Positions 36,295 to 47,400 of a stretch of DNA of 64,000 nt are shown here, in pieces. Positions within the stretch are counted from its first letter, which is position 1, and every line of letters begins with the position of its first letter. Below the pieces are notes generated by a model, which was not told the origin of the DNA, searched no databases, and worked only from the letters and a program-made list of their open reading frames with translations. This DNA comes from Paucibacter sp. B2R-40 (GTDB taxonomy: Bacteria > Pseudomonadota > Gammaproteobacteria > Burkholderiales > Burkholderiaceae_C), in the NCBI RefSeq assembly GCF_025717555.1, contig NZ_JAJIRP010000002.1, positions 248,001-312,000 on the forward strand, written 5' to 3'. A program made the translations under genes and the position numbers.

Positions 36295-36711
36295 ATGTCA
36301 TTCACTCATCAAGTATTCATCCTGGCCTTGCTGGCCGGCGGGGCGCAACTCGCGGCCGCCGATGTCGCCGTGATCGTCCACCCCAGCAATGCAGCCTCCA
36401 TCGACGAGGAGCAAATCACCAAGATTTTCCTCGGCCAAACCAAGACCTTCTCCGGTGGCTCCGAGGCCACCCCGGTGGACATCAAGGAAAGCCCGCTGCG
36501 CGAAGAGTTCGGCACCAAGGTTTTAAAGAAGAACTCCGCCCAATTGAAAGCGCTATGGGCACGGCAGATCTTCACCGGCGGCGCCAAGCCACCGCGCGAG
36601 TTGGGCAGCGACGAAGAGGTCATCAAGTTCGTGGCCAGCACACCGGGCGCGATTGGCTATGTGGACGCCGGCAAGGCCAACGCAACGGTCAAGGTGATCA
36701 CGAAGCGCTAA
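36295..36711 (+). CDS. Small PstS-like periplasmic binding protein
   Basis: A 138-aa exported protein with a signal peptide ending QLAAAD. The mature domain has the half-PstS pattern: AVIVHPSNAASIDEEQITKI, FLGQTKTF, an LKALWARQIFTGGAKPP motif and the final GAIGYVDAG. It is roughly half the length of full PstS proteins, so it may be a sensor or a partial ligand binder rather than an ABC transporter subunit; no pstCAB genes follow. The porin upstream and the kinase pair before it suggest a surface-sensing role. Confidence 0.88.
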   Translation: MSFTHQVFILALLAGGAQLAAADVAVIVHPSNAASIDEEQITKIFLGQTKTFSGGSEATPVDIKESPLREEFGTKVLKKNSAQLKALWARQIFTGGAKPPRELGSDEEVIKFVASTPGAIGYVDAGKANATVKVITKR

Positions 36712-36755
36712 GGCCTGCATCAGGCCGCGCGATTTGCTGGTTAGACTGTGTGCCC

Positions 36756-37460
36756 ATGCGAGCCATCATCCTCGCGGCCGGGCGCGGTGAGCGCATGCGG
36801 CCGCTCACCGACACCACCCCCAAGCCGCTGCTGTGCGTGCGCGGCGGCAAGCCCTTGATCGAATTCCACATCGAGGCGCTGGCCGCTGCCGGTGTGCGCG
36901 ACATCATCATCAACACCGCCTGGCTGAGCGAGCAGTTCCCGGCCAGATTGGGCGACGGTGCGCGCTTCGGCGTGCGACTGCATTTCAGCGATGAGTCCCA
37001 GGAGCCGGTCGGCGCGCTGGAGACAGCCGGCGGCATTGCGCGTGCCTTGTCGCTGTTGACCGCCGATGGAGACGCCGCCTTCTGGGTCGTCGCCGGCGAT
37101 GTGTTCCTGCCGGATTTCCGCTTCCCAGCCCAAGCCGCCGAGGGCTTTTTGAACAGCAACTTGGATGCCCAGCTTTGGCTGACCCACAACAGCCCGCACC
37201 ACCCCAAGGGCGATTTCGGCATCAGTGCCGAGGGCCTGGCCTTGAGCGACACAGCCTCACCGCGCTACACCTGGGCCAGCGTCGGGCTGTTCCGCAGCCG
37301 CATGTTTGCCAACATTCAGCCCGGCGCCAAGGCGGCGTTGCGCCCGTATCTGGAGGACGCGATCCGGCGCGGCAAGCTGGGGGCCGAGCTACTGAACGGG
37401 GCTTGGGTCGATGTCGGTACCGTCGAGCGCTTGAACAGTTTGAGCAGCCTGCACGGCTGA
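36756..37460 (+). CDS. murU: MurU-like N-acetylmuramate-1-phosphate uridylyltransferase
   Basis: A 234-aa nucleotidyltransferase with the opening MRAIILAAGRGERMRPLTD, then TPKPLLCVRGGKPLIEFHIE, and the metal-binding AGDVFLPDF. It fits the cell-wall recycling enzyme MurU, which makes UDP-MurNAc from MurNAc-1-phosphate, although its partner kinase AmgK is not in the window and other sugar nucleotidyltransferases are possible. Its last 72 bp overlap the convergent end of the diguanylate cyclase gene. Confidence 0.85.
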   Translation: MRAIILAAGRGERMRPLTDTTPKPLLCVRGGKPLIEFHIEALAAAGVRDIIINTAWLSEQFPARLGDGARFGVRLHFSDESQEPVGALETAGGIARALSLLTADGDAAFWVVAGDVFLPDFRFPAQAAEGFLNSNLDAQLWLTHNSPHHPKGDFGISAEGLALSDTASPRYTWASVGLFRSRMFANIQPGAKAALRPYLEDAIRRGKLGAELLNGAWVDVGTVERLNSLSSLHG

Positions 37461-40400
37461 GCCGACCAGCTCCAACTCGCCACTGGCCAGCCAGCCGGCC
37501 ATAGGTTGGCGCGTGCGCTCGGTCAAGCCCTGCACCGAGGCGCCGGGAGCGCTGAGCACGCCGAGCCAGCCTTTGCGGCCGGCGCGCTTGACGGCGAGCA
37601 GCGCTGCATCGGCCAGATTGACGGTGGCGTTCCAGTCCACCGCCCTTGCCGCCTGAGGCGCCAAGGGGAAACAGGCAAAACCGAGCGAGCAAGTCTTGCT
37701 CAAGCTGCTGCCGTCATCCAGCACAAAAGGCTGCTCGGCGATGGCGCGGCAGGCGCGCTCGGCCAAGTCGGCGGCATGCCGGCGCGAAGTCTCGCGCGCA
37801 ACGATCAAAAACTCTTCGCCGCCCCAGCGCACCAAGTAGTCGCTGTCGCGGAACACCGAGGCCAAGCGGCCGCGCATCTGCCGCAGCACCGCGTCGCCTG
37901 CGGCATGGCCGAGTTCGTCGTTGATCTGCTTGAAATGGTCAATATCGACCAAGAAGAAGATCATGTCGCCATCCTCCAAGGCTGCGCCCTGCCTGGGCGT
38001 TTCATTGCGACGCAAGGTCAAAGCGACATCGGACTCGATCTGCTGCGCCAGAAAGCGCCGGTTGCGCAGACCCGTCAAAGGGTCGGTCAGGCTGGAAGCT
38101 TCCAGTGCCGCCGTGCGCTCGCGCACCTTGTTCTCCAACCAGACTTGCCGCTGGCGCAAGAGCCGCGTGCGCGAACGCACCAGCGCCGCAACGGCAGCGG
38201 CCAACAGCGCCAGCAGCACGACACGAAACCACCATTGCTGCCACCAGGCGGGCAAGACCTTCACTGGAATAGCCAACTCCTGCTCGCTGGCGACACCGCT
38301 GCGGTTGTGCGCGCGCACCCGCAGCACATAGTCGCCCGGACTCAGATTGCTGTAGCTGGCCACGCGCAAGTCGGCGCCGGTCGCTATCCAGTCCGGATCA
38401 AAGCCCTCTAACTTGTAGGCATAGCGGCTGCGGCCCGGGTTGCTGTAGTCCAGCGCCGCAAACTCCAGGCTGAAGCTGCGTTGCTGCGGGCTCAGGCGCA
38501 GACCGTCCTGCAATTGCCCTGCTTGCTGGCGCTCGCCATTGATGCGCAGCTCTGACACCACCAGCGGCGGAGCATGCCTTGAGCGATCAAATTGATCCGG
38601 CGAGACCACCGCGATGCCTTTGCTGCCACCGAACAAAAAGCGCCCGTCCGCTGCCTTGGCGAAAGAGAAGAACCAAGGGGTGCCGATGTCGAGACCATCA
38701 GTTGGGGTGAGCTCATCCAACCTGTCGGAGACCGGGTCATAGACATTCATCTGCGTCCAGATGCGGCCACGGCCGTCTTCCAGCAAGTTCGCGCCGAAGG
38801 GCCGGTTGACAATGCCATGGCGCTCGCTGATGCGCTCAAAACTGGCTTGCCTGCCATCCCAGGCCTTCATCCGGTGCAGGCCGGCCACGGCGGTGTCGAC
38901 CCAAAGCGTTTGCTTGCTATCGAACAACAGCCCCAGCACCACCGGGTTGGCCAGCTCAGCCCCGGCCGGTGACGCGACCCGCTGCAACTCGCTGCCCTCT
39001 GCGGCCAAGCGGAACAAGCCGCGCATGCTGCCGACCCACAGGGCGCGATCCGGCGCCTCGGCCATCACATGTATTTCGCCCGTGAGCGCTTGGCCGCCAG
39101 GTCGCGCCAAACGCTGCACTTTGGCGGCCCCAGGGCGCAAGACATGCAGGCCATCATCTGCACCAATCCACAGCGAGCCGTCGCTGCCGGCCAGCAATCG
39201 CCGGGTCTTGCCGGCGTCCAGATGCAGGCTGCGCAGCTGTCGATCTTGCGCATCGAATTGATAGAGCAGCCCTTCCGCGCCCAGCCATATTTTTCCATCC
39301 GGCATTTGGGCCATTGAGGTGATGCGCGCAGCCTCCAGCTGCGCAGCGGGTGAAAGTGCGGCGTACTCTTTGCCTTGCGTCGAGCCCGCCATCAGCCGTG
39401 GCCGCAGCCCGCCAACAACACGCAGACCGGCGTCCAAACGCGCCACTTGGCCGTCATGCCCGGCGGCCAGAAGCTCGCCGTTTTTCAGCGACAAAAGGCT
39501 GCGCACATCAGGCTTCTTGAGGTCGCCTGTGGGCCCGCCAACGAGGCCGACAGCGGAGCCGGCGCCGCGCACCCAAATGCTGTGATTGTTTGGATTGTGG
39601 CGTTGCAGCCCCAGGCCAAAGCCGCCCACCCAAACCCAGCCCGCGCGGTCGACCCACAAATTCACGACCTCATCGCCGGCCAAGCCGGCCGGCTTGCGCG
39701 GGTCGTGCCGCATACGCTGCTGCAGGCGTCGCGAGCGCAAGTCATGCACATCAATGCCGCCCGCATGACCAACCCAGATTTGACCGCTCGTCGCTTCGAT
39801 CAGGCTATTGATCTCCCCGCGCCCGGCGATCGGCCCGCCTGCACCTTGCTCATCATCGCCAAGCAGCTTGCCTTGACCGGTTTGCGGGTCCATCACGGCC
39901 AAGCTGCCACGCTGTGTACCCGCCCAGATTTGCCCGTTAGACGCCTGCAGCAGCGCTTGCACGCGTTGCCCGGCCAAGCCTTGCAGTATCGGCTCAAAGC
40001 GCTGGCTCGCCCTGTCAAAGCGGCTCAAGCCCGACCAGGTGCCGACCCACAGCGTGCCTTGACGGTCGACCAGCAGCGATTGCACTCTTGCATCATCCAA
40101 GCTGCCGGCAGCAGCGCTGTGCCGATAGTGGCTGAAAGTTTGGGTGTGGGGGTCAAAGCGATGCAGGCCGCCACCCAGGGTGCCCAGCCAGATCGAGCCA
40201 TCCACATCTTCAGCCAAGGCTCGGATGGTCGGCAAGGGTGAGAGTTTTTCCACCGAGTTGGGGTTCGCTGCTGGAGCCTCATGCTCAAAGCGAAAGCTGC
40301 TGACCTGCTCGGTCAGCGGGTCATAAACGGCCAAACCATCGGTCTCGGTGCCTATCCACAAACGCCCATCGCGGGCGGGCAGCAGCGCACGCAGCCAACC

Positions 40401-40667
40401 CAGATTGCGCGCTGCGGCGATCTTGCTGGCGCGCTCCTGCGGGCGAAAGCGGTAGCCGTCGTAACGCACCAGGCCATCGCCCGTGGCGACCCAGATAAAA
40501 CCCGCCTTGTCTTGCGCCAACGACGCCACCACGCCGCGCGGGATAGCGTCGGCGCCGACCGACTCAAAGCGAGCTTCAGCCAAGGAAGCGGCAGCGCTGC
40601 CGCCAAGTGCAGGCAGCGCCGCCATTGTCAGCAGAAGTAAGGCGCTAAGCCGACGAATCCATTTCAT
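37389..40667 (-). CDS. Two-component propeller / Y_Y_Y diguanylate cyclase
   Basis: A 1092-aa membrane-bound sensor. After a signal peptide, about 12 repeats of a two-component regulator propeller (units like GFIWVATGDGLVRYDG) form a large periplasmic domain. A Y_Y_Y domain (about residues 690-790), one membrane helix (VVLLALLAAAVAALV) and a GGDEF domain follow. The catalytic motif is GGEEF, and RDSDYLVR just before it is a full RxxD inhibitory site, so feedback inhibition by cyclic di-GMP is likely. It makes c-di-GMP in response to an unknown external signal. Confidence 0.92.
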   Translation of the reverse strand: MKWIRRLSALLLLTMAALPALGGSAAASLAEARFESVGADAIPRGVVASLAQDKAGFIWVATGDGLVRYDGYRFRPQERASKIAAARNLGWLRALLPARDGRLWIGTETDGLAVYDPLTEQVSSFRFEHEAPAANPNSVEKLSPLPTIRALAEDVDGSIWLGTLGGGLHRFDPHTQTFSHYRHSAAAGSLDDARVQSLLVDRQGTLWVGTWSGLSRFDRASQRFEPILQGLAGQRVQALLQASNGQIWAGTQRGSLAVMDPQTGQGKLLGDDEQGAGGPIAGRGEINSLIEATSGQIWVGHAGGIDVHDLRSRRLQQRMRHDPRKPAGLAGDEVVNLWVDRAGWVWVGGFGLGLQRHNPNNHSIWVRGAGSAVGLVGGPTGDLKKPDVRSLLSLKNGELLAAGHDGQVARLDAGLRVVGGLRPRLMAGSTQGKEYAALSPAAQLEAARITSMAQMPDGKIWLGAEGLLYQFDAQDRQLRSLHLDAGKTRRLLAGSDGSLWIGADDGLHVLRPGAAKVQRLARPGGQALTGEIHVMAEAPDRALWVGSMRGLFRLAAEGSELQRVASPAGAELANPVVLGLLFDSKQTLWVDTAVAGLHRMKAWDGRQASFERISERHGIVNRPFGANLLEDGRGRIWTQMNVYDPVSDRLDELTPTDGLDIGTPWFFSFAKAADGRFLFGGSKGIAVVSPDQFDRSRHAPPLVVSELRINGERQQAGQLQDGLRLSPQQRSFSLEFAALDYSNPGRSRYAYKLEGFDPDWIATGADLRVASYSNLSPGDYVLRVRAHNRSGVASEQELAIPVKVLPAWWQQWWFRVVLLALLAAAVAALVRSRTRLLRQRQVWLENKVRERTAALEASSLTDPLTGLRNRRFLAQQIESDVALTLRRNETPRQGAALEDGDMIFFLVDIDHFKQINDELGHAAGDAVLRQMRGRLASVFRDSDYLVRWGGEEFLIVARETSRRHAADLAERACRAIAEQPFVLDDGSSLSKTCSLGFACFPLAPQAARAVDWNATVNLADAALLAVKRAGRKGWLGVLSAPGASVQGLTERTRQPMAGWLASGELELVGSAVQAAQTVQALDGTDIDPSPVQ

Positions 40668-40737
40668 CGCGCACTATGGCATGCGCGGATGACGGGCTCG
40701 CCCCCGAAAAACCCGCTGCTTGACTGAGGTCAATGGA

Positions 40738-41718
40738 CTACTTTGCCAATGGCTCGGTAATCGCATCGATGCGCGCCAACACCTCAGGCGTCAGTTTCGG
40801 CGTCAAGGCCAGCGCGCCGAGATTGTCTTGCAGCTGCGCAAACTTGCTGGCGCCCAGAATGACGGTAGAAACGCGCGGATTGTGATTGGCCCAGGCGATC
40901 GCGAGCTGCGCCACATTGCCGCCCAAGTCGGCAGCCACCGCCGCCAACTGCGTCACCGCCGCGTTTTTGGCCTTGTCGGTCAAACCTTCGACCATCCAGC
41001 TCATATTGTCGAGCGCACCGCGGCTGCCGGCCGGCACGCCATCCTTGTACTTGCCGGTCAGCAAGCCCGATGCCAAGGGGCTCCAGGTGGTCAGGCCCAA
41101 GCCGATGTCTTCATAAAGGCGCGCATATTCCTGCTCGACCTTGCTGCGGTGGAAGAGGTTGTACTGCGGCTGCTCCATCACCGGCTTGTGCAGGTGGTGG
41201 CGCTCGGCAATCTCCCAGGCCGCGCGGATATCACTGGCCGACCATTCGCTGGTGCCCCAGTAAAGCGCCTTGCCCTGGGTGATCATGTCGCTCATCGCGC
41301 GCACGGTCTCTTCGATCGGCGTGTGCGGGTCGGGGCGGTGGCAATAGACCAGATCGATGAAGTCCAGCTGCATGCGCTTGAGCGAGCCGTCGATTGCCTG
41401 CATCAGGTATTTGCGGTTCAGCGTGTCTTTGCGGTTGACCGGATTGCCTTCGCCGCCCAAGCCCCAGTAAAACTTAGTCGAGACGATGTAGTTCAGGCGC
41501 GGCCACTTCAGCGCCTTGAAAGCCTCGCCCATCACGATTTCACTCTGACCCAGGGCATAGACCTCGGCGTTATCGAAGAAGTTGACACCGGCATCAAACG
41601 CGGCGGCCAGCATCTCGGAGGCGGCCTTGGTATCGACCTGCTTGGCGTAAGTGACCCATGAACCCAGCGAGAGTTCGGAGACTTGCAGGCCGCTGCGGCC
41701 CAAACGACGGTATTGCAT
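40738..41718 (-). CDS. Aldo/keto reductase (Kv-beta-like)
   Basis: A 326-aa NADPH-dependent oxidoreductase. Family features are [21 protein letters not shown] at the start, the catalytic Asp and Tyr in [14 protein letters not shown], the lysine in VSTKFYW and the catalytic His in VYCHRPD. It resembles the potassium-channel beta-subunit subgroup, whose bacterial members reduce aldehydes of unclear identity. It is divergent from ubiH. Confidence 0.92.
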   Translation of the reverse strand: MQYRRLGRSGLQVSELSLGSWVTYAKQVDTKAASEMLAAAFDAGVNFFDNAEVYALGQSEIVMGEAFKALKWPRLNYIVSTKFYWGLGGEGNPVNRKDTLNRKYLMQAIDGSLKRMQLDFIDLVYCHRPDPHTPIEETVRAMSDMITQGKALYWGTSEWSASDIRAAWEIAERHHLHKPVMEQPQYNLFHRSKVEQEYARLYEDIGLGLTTWSPLASGLLTGKYKDGVPAGSRGALDNMSWMVEGLTDKAKNAAVTQLAAVAADLGGNVAQLAIAWANHNPRVSTVILGASKFAQLQDNLGALALTPKLTPEVLARIDAITEPLAK

Positions 41719-41823
41719 GGTGGTTTCCGAATTGGATGAAGCCCGCAGCGTACAGCAGGCCGGCCGCTATAGTTCAGGCCAAGCTCAAAAGCCCGCAAGC
41801 GCGGGAAAGTCATCGACCCACTA

Positions 41824-43061
41824 TGCGCACAATCCATCCGCCCGACGCCGCCTCGGCTGCCTCCGCCAACCAGCTGCGCCTGGCCGTGGTCGGCGCCGGC
41901 CCGGCCGGTTTGACCTTGGCATTGCTGGCCGCACAACTGCTGCCGCAGGCGCAGATCACGCTGTTTGATGCCCGGCCTTTGGACAGAGATGTATCTGGCG
42001 ACCCGCGCACCCTGGCCCTGGCGCTGGGCAGCGTGCAACTGCTGCAGCGCCTGCAGGCCTGGGACGCGAGCCAGGCGCAGGCGATTTTGACGGTCAGCGT
42101 CAGCCAAGCGCCACCGACCCTGAAACACCCGTTGTTCGGGTCGACGCAAGAACCTGCCGTGGCACTGAGTGCGGCCGAACAAGGCGTCAGTGAATTGGGC
42201 TCGGTGATCAGCTACGGTCAGTTGGTCGCGCCGCTGCAGGCGCGCTGGCTGGCCCGCGCAGCGCTTGAGCCGGCCCGCCTGAGCAGCCGCTTCGGCACGC
42301 CCGTCCAGGGCCTGAAGGCGGTCGCGGACGGGGTGGAAATCGACGCCGAGATCGCCGAGCAGTTTGATCTGGCCGTGGTGGCCGAAGGCGGCGTGTTTGC
42401 CGAGCAGGCGCGCAAAGCGATCGCGCATGACTATCAACAAAACGCCTGGGTCGGCACGCTGACCTTGAGTGCCGACAGCCCGGCCGGCGCAGCCTATGAA
42501 CGCTTCACGCGCAATGGCCCGTTGGCGCTGTTGCCGCTGCCGCCCAAAGGAGGCGAGCGCCGTGCGGCCTTGGTCTGGTGCATGCCACAGGCCGAGGACG
42601 AGGTCGCCCAGCTGAGCGACAGCCAGCGCCTGGCCGTCTTGCAAAGCCTGCTGCCCGAGAGCGTCGGCGTCTTGCAAGCCATCAGCCCCTTGAAATGCTT
42701 TGCCTTGGGGCTGAACGCCGAGCGCACCCTGGTCGACGGGCGCATCGTTCGCATCGGCAATGCCGCGCAGACCCTGCACCCGGTCGCAGGCCAAGGACTC
42801 AATCTGGGCTTGCGTGACGCCTACGCGCTGGTCGATGCCTTGCGCGCCGGTGGCCCTATAGAAGCGGCGCTGCGCCGGGTCGAATGGCAGCGCGCGCCGG
42901 ATCGCTGGAGCATGATCGCCGCCACCGATTTTCTGGCCCGCACATTTGCCTGGCGCTGGCCGGGCTTGCCAATTGCACGCGGCCTGGCACTGGCAGCGCT
43001 GCAGGCCGCCACGCCGCTGAAAAAAGCGCTGGCGCGCCAGATGATGTTCGGCAGGCGCTGA
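41824..43061 (+). CDS. ubiH: UbiH-type 2-polyprenyl-6-methoxyphenol hydroxylase
   Basis: A 412-aa flavoprotein mono-oxygenase of ubiquinone synthesis. The dinucleotide-binding start LRLAVVGAGPAGLTLALLAAQ, the GDPRTLAL motif and the FAD-binding GNAAQTLHPVAGQGLNLGLR are typical of UbiH. The frame is open upstream to 41658, but the ATG at 41824 gives the correct length. It abuts the end of the convergent lipoprotein gene. Confidence 0.92.
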
Positions 43062-43610
43062 TCAGTTGAGCGCCAGCGCAATCAAATCGCGCAGCATCGA
43101 ATTGACATTGCTGCGCACCGCACCCTCGGTGGCCAGGCGCAAGCGCTCGTTCGGGTCCACCATGGCGGAGGTAAATTCGGCCACATAGGCACTGCGCAGG
43201 CGGCGCTGATAAACAACCGTGCCGCTGCGCTTTTCAACCACCGTGTAAGCCAGGGTGACGGCCACGCGGGTGTTCAGGCCGATGATGGGCTGCTCCAGCT
43301 CGATCAGCTGCACTTCCATTTGGTAGTTGCCCGTGCCGGGGCGCAGCGCCAACATGCCGGTGGCACGCAGCGACTCCTCGATCGACTCTTGCAGCGCAAG
43401 ATTGCTGACCTTGCTGCCCCACATGCTGCCGGTCGGCTGGCCGCCGGTGACCGGCGACAAGGAAATCTGCCCCCTCAAACGGTCCGGCACCCAGCCGCGC
43501 ATTTGCAGGCTCTCTTTTGAGCTCAAGGCCATGCTGGGCGGATCAGTGGCCGTTCCGCAGCCGGCCAGCGCGATCAACCCAGCCAGCCCGAACAGAAATC
43601 GCCTCATCAT
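43062..43610 (-). CDS. Predicted lipoprotein
   Basis: A 182-aa protein. The N-terminus MMRRFLFGLAGLIALAGC is a lipoprotein signal with an LAGC box, so it should be acylated and carried to the outer membrane (the residue after Cys is Gly). The mature part has a DLLRAQ-less alpha/beta pattern with SMWGSKVSNLALQESI and a VAVTLAYTVVEKRSG strand. It resembles small conserved YajG-like lipoproteins, but no confident family is assigned. Its neighbour on the same strand is the amidohydrolase gene. Confidence 0.82.
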   Translation of the reverse strand: MMRRFLFGLAGLIALAGCGTATDPPSMALSSKESLQMRGWVPDRLRGQISLSPVTGGQPTGSMWGSKVSNLALQESIEESLRATGMLALRPGTGNYQMEVQLIELEQPIIGLNTRVAVTLAYTVVEKRSGTVVYQRRLRSAYVAEFTSAMVDPNERLRLATEGAVRSNVNSMLRDLIALALN

Positions 43611-43642
43611 TGCATCAGCCCTCCAGAATTGCCGCCCGAGAC

Positions 43643-44446
43643 CTACAGCCGCCGATGCTGCAGGGCCGGCAACTGGCGCCGCACAGCGGCCAGGCGCGCC
43701 AGGTCCAAGTCGGCCAACACCACACCTTCGCCCTCGGGCAGACAAGCGATCACCTCACCCCAAGGGTCGATGATCATCGAGTGGCCCCAGGTCCTGCGGC
43801 CATTTTGATGCAATCCACCTTGGGCCGGTGCGATGACATAGGCCTGATTTTCGACCGCTCGTGCGCGCAGCAGCAATTCCCAATGGGCTTGGCCGGTCAC
43901 GTAGGTGAAGGCGGCCGGCACACTGATCAGGTCGACCGGCCCGAGGCTGCGGTACAGCTCGGGGAAGCGCAGGTCATAGCAAACGCTCAAAGCCACCCGC
44001 AGCGGCCCCGCCTGCAGCGCCACCGGCTCCGTCCCGGCCTCCAGCACGCGGCCCTCGTCATAGCTCTCGCTGCCATTGTCAAAACGGAACAGATGCATCT
44101 TGTCGTAACGCGCCGCCTGAGCGCCGTCGGGCGTGTACACGCAGCAGGCGTTGCGGACCCGCCCGGCCTGCGCCGTGTGCAGCGGAATCGTTCCGCCTAT
44201 CAGCCACAGGCCCAGCTCAGCAGCAGCCCGACTCAACATGCTTTGGATGGGCGCGCGGAGATCACCTCCTTGCTCGGCCACCGCCAGCTTGTCGCTGTCG
44301 GCGAGGCCCATCAGGCAAAAATACTCGGGCAGCGCCACCAACTCGGCACCTTGGGCTGCGGCCTGCTCCAGCCAATGGCGAGCCCGCGCCAGATTGAGGG
44401 CCAGATCGGGGCCGGAGACCATTTGAACGGCGGCTACTTTCATCAT
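43643..44446 (-). CDS. Carbon-nitrogen hydrolase (Nit1/omega-amidase-like)
   Basis: A 267-aa nitrilase-superfamily protein. The Glu-Lys-Cys triad is visible: ALPEYFCLMG (Glu), YDKMHLFRF (Lys) and SVCYDLRFPELYR (Cys). The Nit1 subgroup hydrolyses amides such as deaminated glutathione, which is a likely but unproven substrate here. It lies between yhdP upstream (about 10 bp) and the lipoprotein gene, so the three genes form one operon. Confidence 0.92.
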   Translation of the reverse strand: MMKVAAVQMVSGPDLALNLARARHWLEQAAAQGAELVALPEYFCLMGLADSDKLAVAEQGGDLRAPIQSMLSRAAAELGLWLIGGTIPLHTAQAGRVRNACCVYTPDGAQAARYDKMHLFRFDNGSESYDEGRVLEAGTEPVALQAGPLRVALSVCYDLRFPELYRSLGPVDLISVPAAFTYVTGQAHWELLLRARAVENQAYVIAPAQGGLHQNGRRTWGHSMIIDPWGEVIACLPEGEGVVLADLDLARLAAVRRQLPALQHRRL

Positions 44447-44455
44447 TCACTCTCC

Positions 44456-47400
44456 TCAAGGGGCGCTGGCGGCGGCTGATGGGGCTGATGGGGCTGGTGC
44501 AGCATCGGCCGCCGGCGCGGTTTCAAATAGATTGCTGTGGTGCTCGACCCGTTCGACCTTGGGGTCCACCCAGCTGCCGGTAATGCGGAATTCACGCGTA
44601 TTGGCGGCCGCGATCGGCTTGCTCAAAACCAGCTGCGCCAAAAACGTGCCCAGGCCAATGGCCGGATTGATCGCGATATAGGCCAGCGAAGCGCCGCCGG
44701 TATTGAACTCGGGCACCACCAGCACGCGCAGGTTTTGTGTTTCAGCCGCAAGGTCGGCCTGGCCGTCCACCAAGACGGTCGCCTGCACGCCGCGCGTACG
44801 CAGATTGCTGCTGCTGGCCACGCCGCGCGTAATCTTGACATCGCCGGTCACGCCGTCGAAGGTAAAGCCTTCGGAGAACACGTCTCGGAAATCAAAAAGA
44901 AAACGCCGCGGCAGCGATTGCAGGCTCAGCACCCCCATCAAGCGCCCCACGCCAGGCTCCACATTGAGAAATTGCCCGGACTCCAGCTGCACATGGAGTT
45001 GACCGTTCATGCTGGCGAAGTCCGGCGCCAGCGGCTCGCCCGCCCAACCCAGCTGGCCGGTCAAGTGACCTTTGCCGCCGCGCAAGACCCGACCCTGGCC
45101 CAAGCGTTCCAACATATCGCCGGCATCCAGCAGTTCTAACTTCCAATCCAGCTGGGTACGTCTGAGTGCCCGCCCCGGTTCATTCAACCATTGGCCGGTA
45201 GCGTTGAGCACGGCGTCGGGCGCCTTCAACTGCAGCTTGCTCAAGCGCCAGTCATGCGCCGGGCCACTGGCTTGCGCCTCAATCTCCAGCCTACCCAAAC
45301 GCTTGCCGCGCAGCTCAAAGTCATCGACAACAATATCCAGATCAGGCACGTTGCCGGGCTGGCTGTCCAAAACCTGGCCCACGCCATCGGCCTCCTGATG
45401 CGGCAGGGACAGCCGACTCAGCCTGGCGAACACGCGCGCGGGCTGCGCTGGCTGAGCCCCTCGCAACTCGACATAGCCGGCCATTTGTGCCGCATCAACG
45501 GTAAAGCGCCAAGTGTTTTTGGTGGGCGCCGGCGCCTGCGTGATGCCGGCCACGACCTTGGTCAGAGAGCGGCCGGAAAAATGCAATTCATTCGCCCGCA
45601 GGGCAATTTGGCTGGGTGCATAGGCGCTGGCCAGGCCGGAGCTCGAGGCCGCTTGCCCGCCCTCATTGCCCGGCGCTGCCGCCGAGCCCCACAGCCGCTG
45701 CAGGGTCTTGTTCCAAGTATCCAGATTGACGCTGTCCAGGTTGGCCTGCAGTTGCACGCCGCTGCTGGGCAGGCCGGCCAAACTGTCCTGCACGCTCAAC
45801 GCGCCGCGCAAGACTCGCGCCGGTTCGACCGAGACATCGCGCTGGTAATGCGCTTGCAAGAGATTGCCCAACTCGAAGCGCAGTTCATCGAGTTTGGCAT
45901 CTCGACTCCCGTCCGGCTTGAGCTGTAAGCGCAGCGGCAGGCTTGCGCCCGCTTCTTTGCGCAGCGGTGCCGGCAGGTCCAATCCCAGCCCAACGAGATT
46001 GCTGGTGATCGAAAAGTCTGCCAAGCCTTGATTCAACCCGACCTGCAGCCGGTAGCTGGCCTGGCCGCTGGCGGCCTGCGCCAATTTGGCGACGGACCCG
46101 AGTTCGGGCGAACGCTGCAAGGCTTCGGCCGTGGCCACGCCGGTCGCCGTGAAACGCAGGCTGCCATCGGCTTGGTTGCCGCCCTCGACGCTCAAGTCGC
46201 CGCCAAAAGCACGTGCCTGCACCGTCTGCAACTTGACGCCCTGGCGGTCGAACTCGACGCTGCCGCGGGTGCTGGTCAACAAGGGCAAATCGGGCCGCAG
46301 CCGCAGCTCCCCGCCCAGCAATTGCACCGCCCCCTTGACGACCGACTTGTCCATGTCTTGCAAGGGCAAATTCAAGCTCAGTTTCAGTTTCGCCGCGCCG
46401 CCGGCCGTGGCTGCCGCCAACAAGCCGCCGCTGGCTTCATTGACCGGCGACTGACGCACAAACTTCAGCAACTCGGTGCCCGGCCCGTTGCCCTGCCCCT
46501 CGATCTCCAGTCGGTGTTTGACCAGCAAGTCTTTGATGCCGCCCTTGATGCCGCTGAGTTCATAAGCAAACATCTTGGCGCGACCATTTTTGATCTGCAT
46601 GCCGCCGCGCTCGAACACCAGCTCGGCATTGACTGCCTCCAGGGCCGGCCAATTCGATGCCCGCCCCTCGACGCCGGGCACGTAGAGAAAATCGATGTCG
46701 CGCGCCTGTGTGGTGATGCGGAACTGCCCGTCGCGCTCGCGCTCGCCGTCGAAGGGGAACTTGGCCAACTCACCGCGCACGCGAATATTGACCGCACGCG
46801 CCTCACCCGCACGCAGGGCGTCTCGCACATAGTCCAGCGCATGGTCCCCAACGGCCAGCGGCAAATAGCGGTGAACCTTGACTGCATCGATCTTGTCGAT
46901 CTGTCCCGTCAGCTCCAGCCAACCCGGCAGCCGACGTCCAGCTTTGCCGCTGCGCCAGACCGCATCAAATTGCCCTTGCATATCTTGGTTGAGCAGTTCC
47001 AAGCGGCTCACGCGCAGCTCATAGTGCGGCGGCTGCTTGGGCGCCGATTCAATCCGCCAGTCCAGCTTGGCGCTCAGGCGCTGAATCGGCGGCAGATCTT
47101 GGCGGAATACGCCGGGCAGCTCAAGTATTCCATCGGCCATGCTCAGCTGCGCCTGACCGCCTTTTTCGCTGGCGTCGAGCTGCAAGGTCAAACCACTCAA
47201 GCCCAGGTGCTCCAATCCCTGACGGCGCCCGCCCAGACGCAGGCCCTCAAGGCGACCTTTGACTTGGTAGCGGCGCGGGTCCATCACCGGGCCCTCCCAG
47301 CTAGCGCTGAGCCGGCTCAAGACGCCTTGCGGCGCCATCTCGGCCAACCAGGCATGGGTTTGCTCGTCAAACGGCAGGCGCTGGGCCAGCTGGCTCATCA

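Noticed and set aside
40680-40737. Terminator between the aldo/keto reductase and the diguanylate cyclase
   Set aside because: Only a 5-bp stem (TTGAC/GTCAA) without a T run directly after it.
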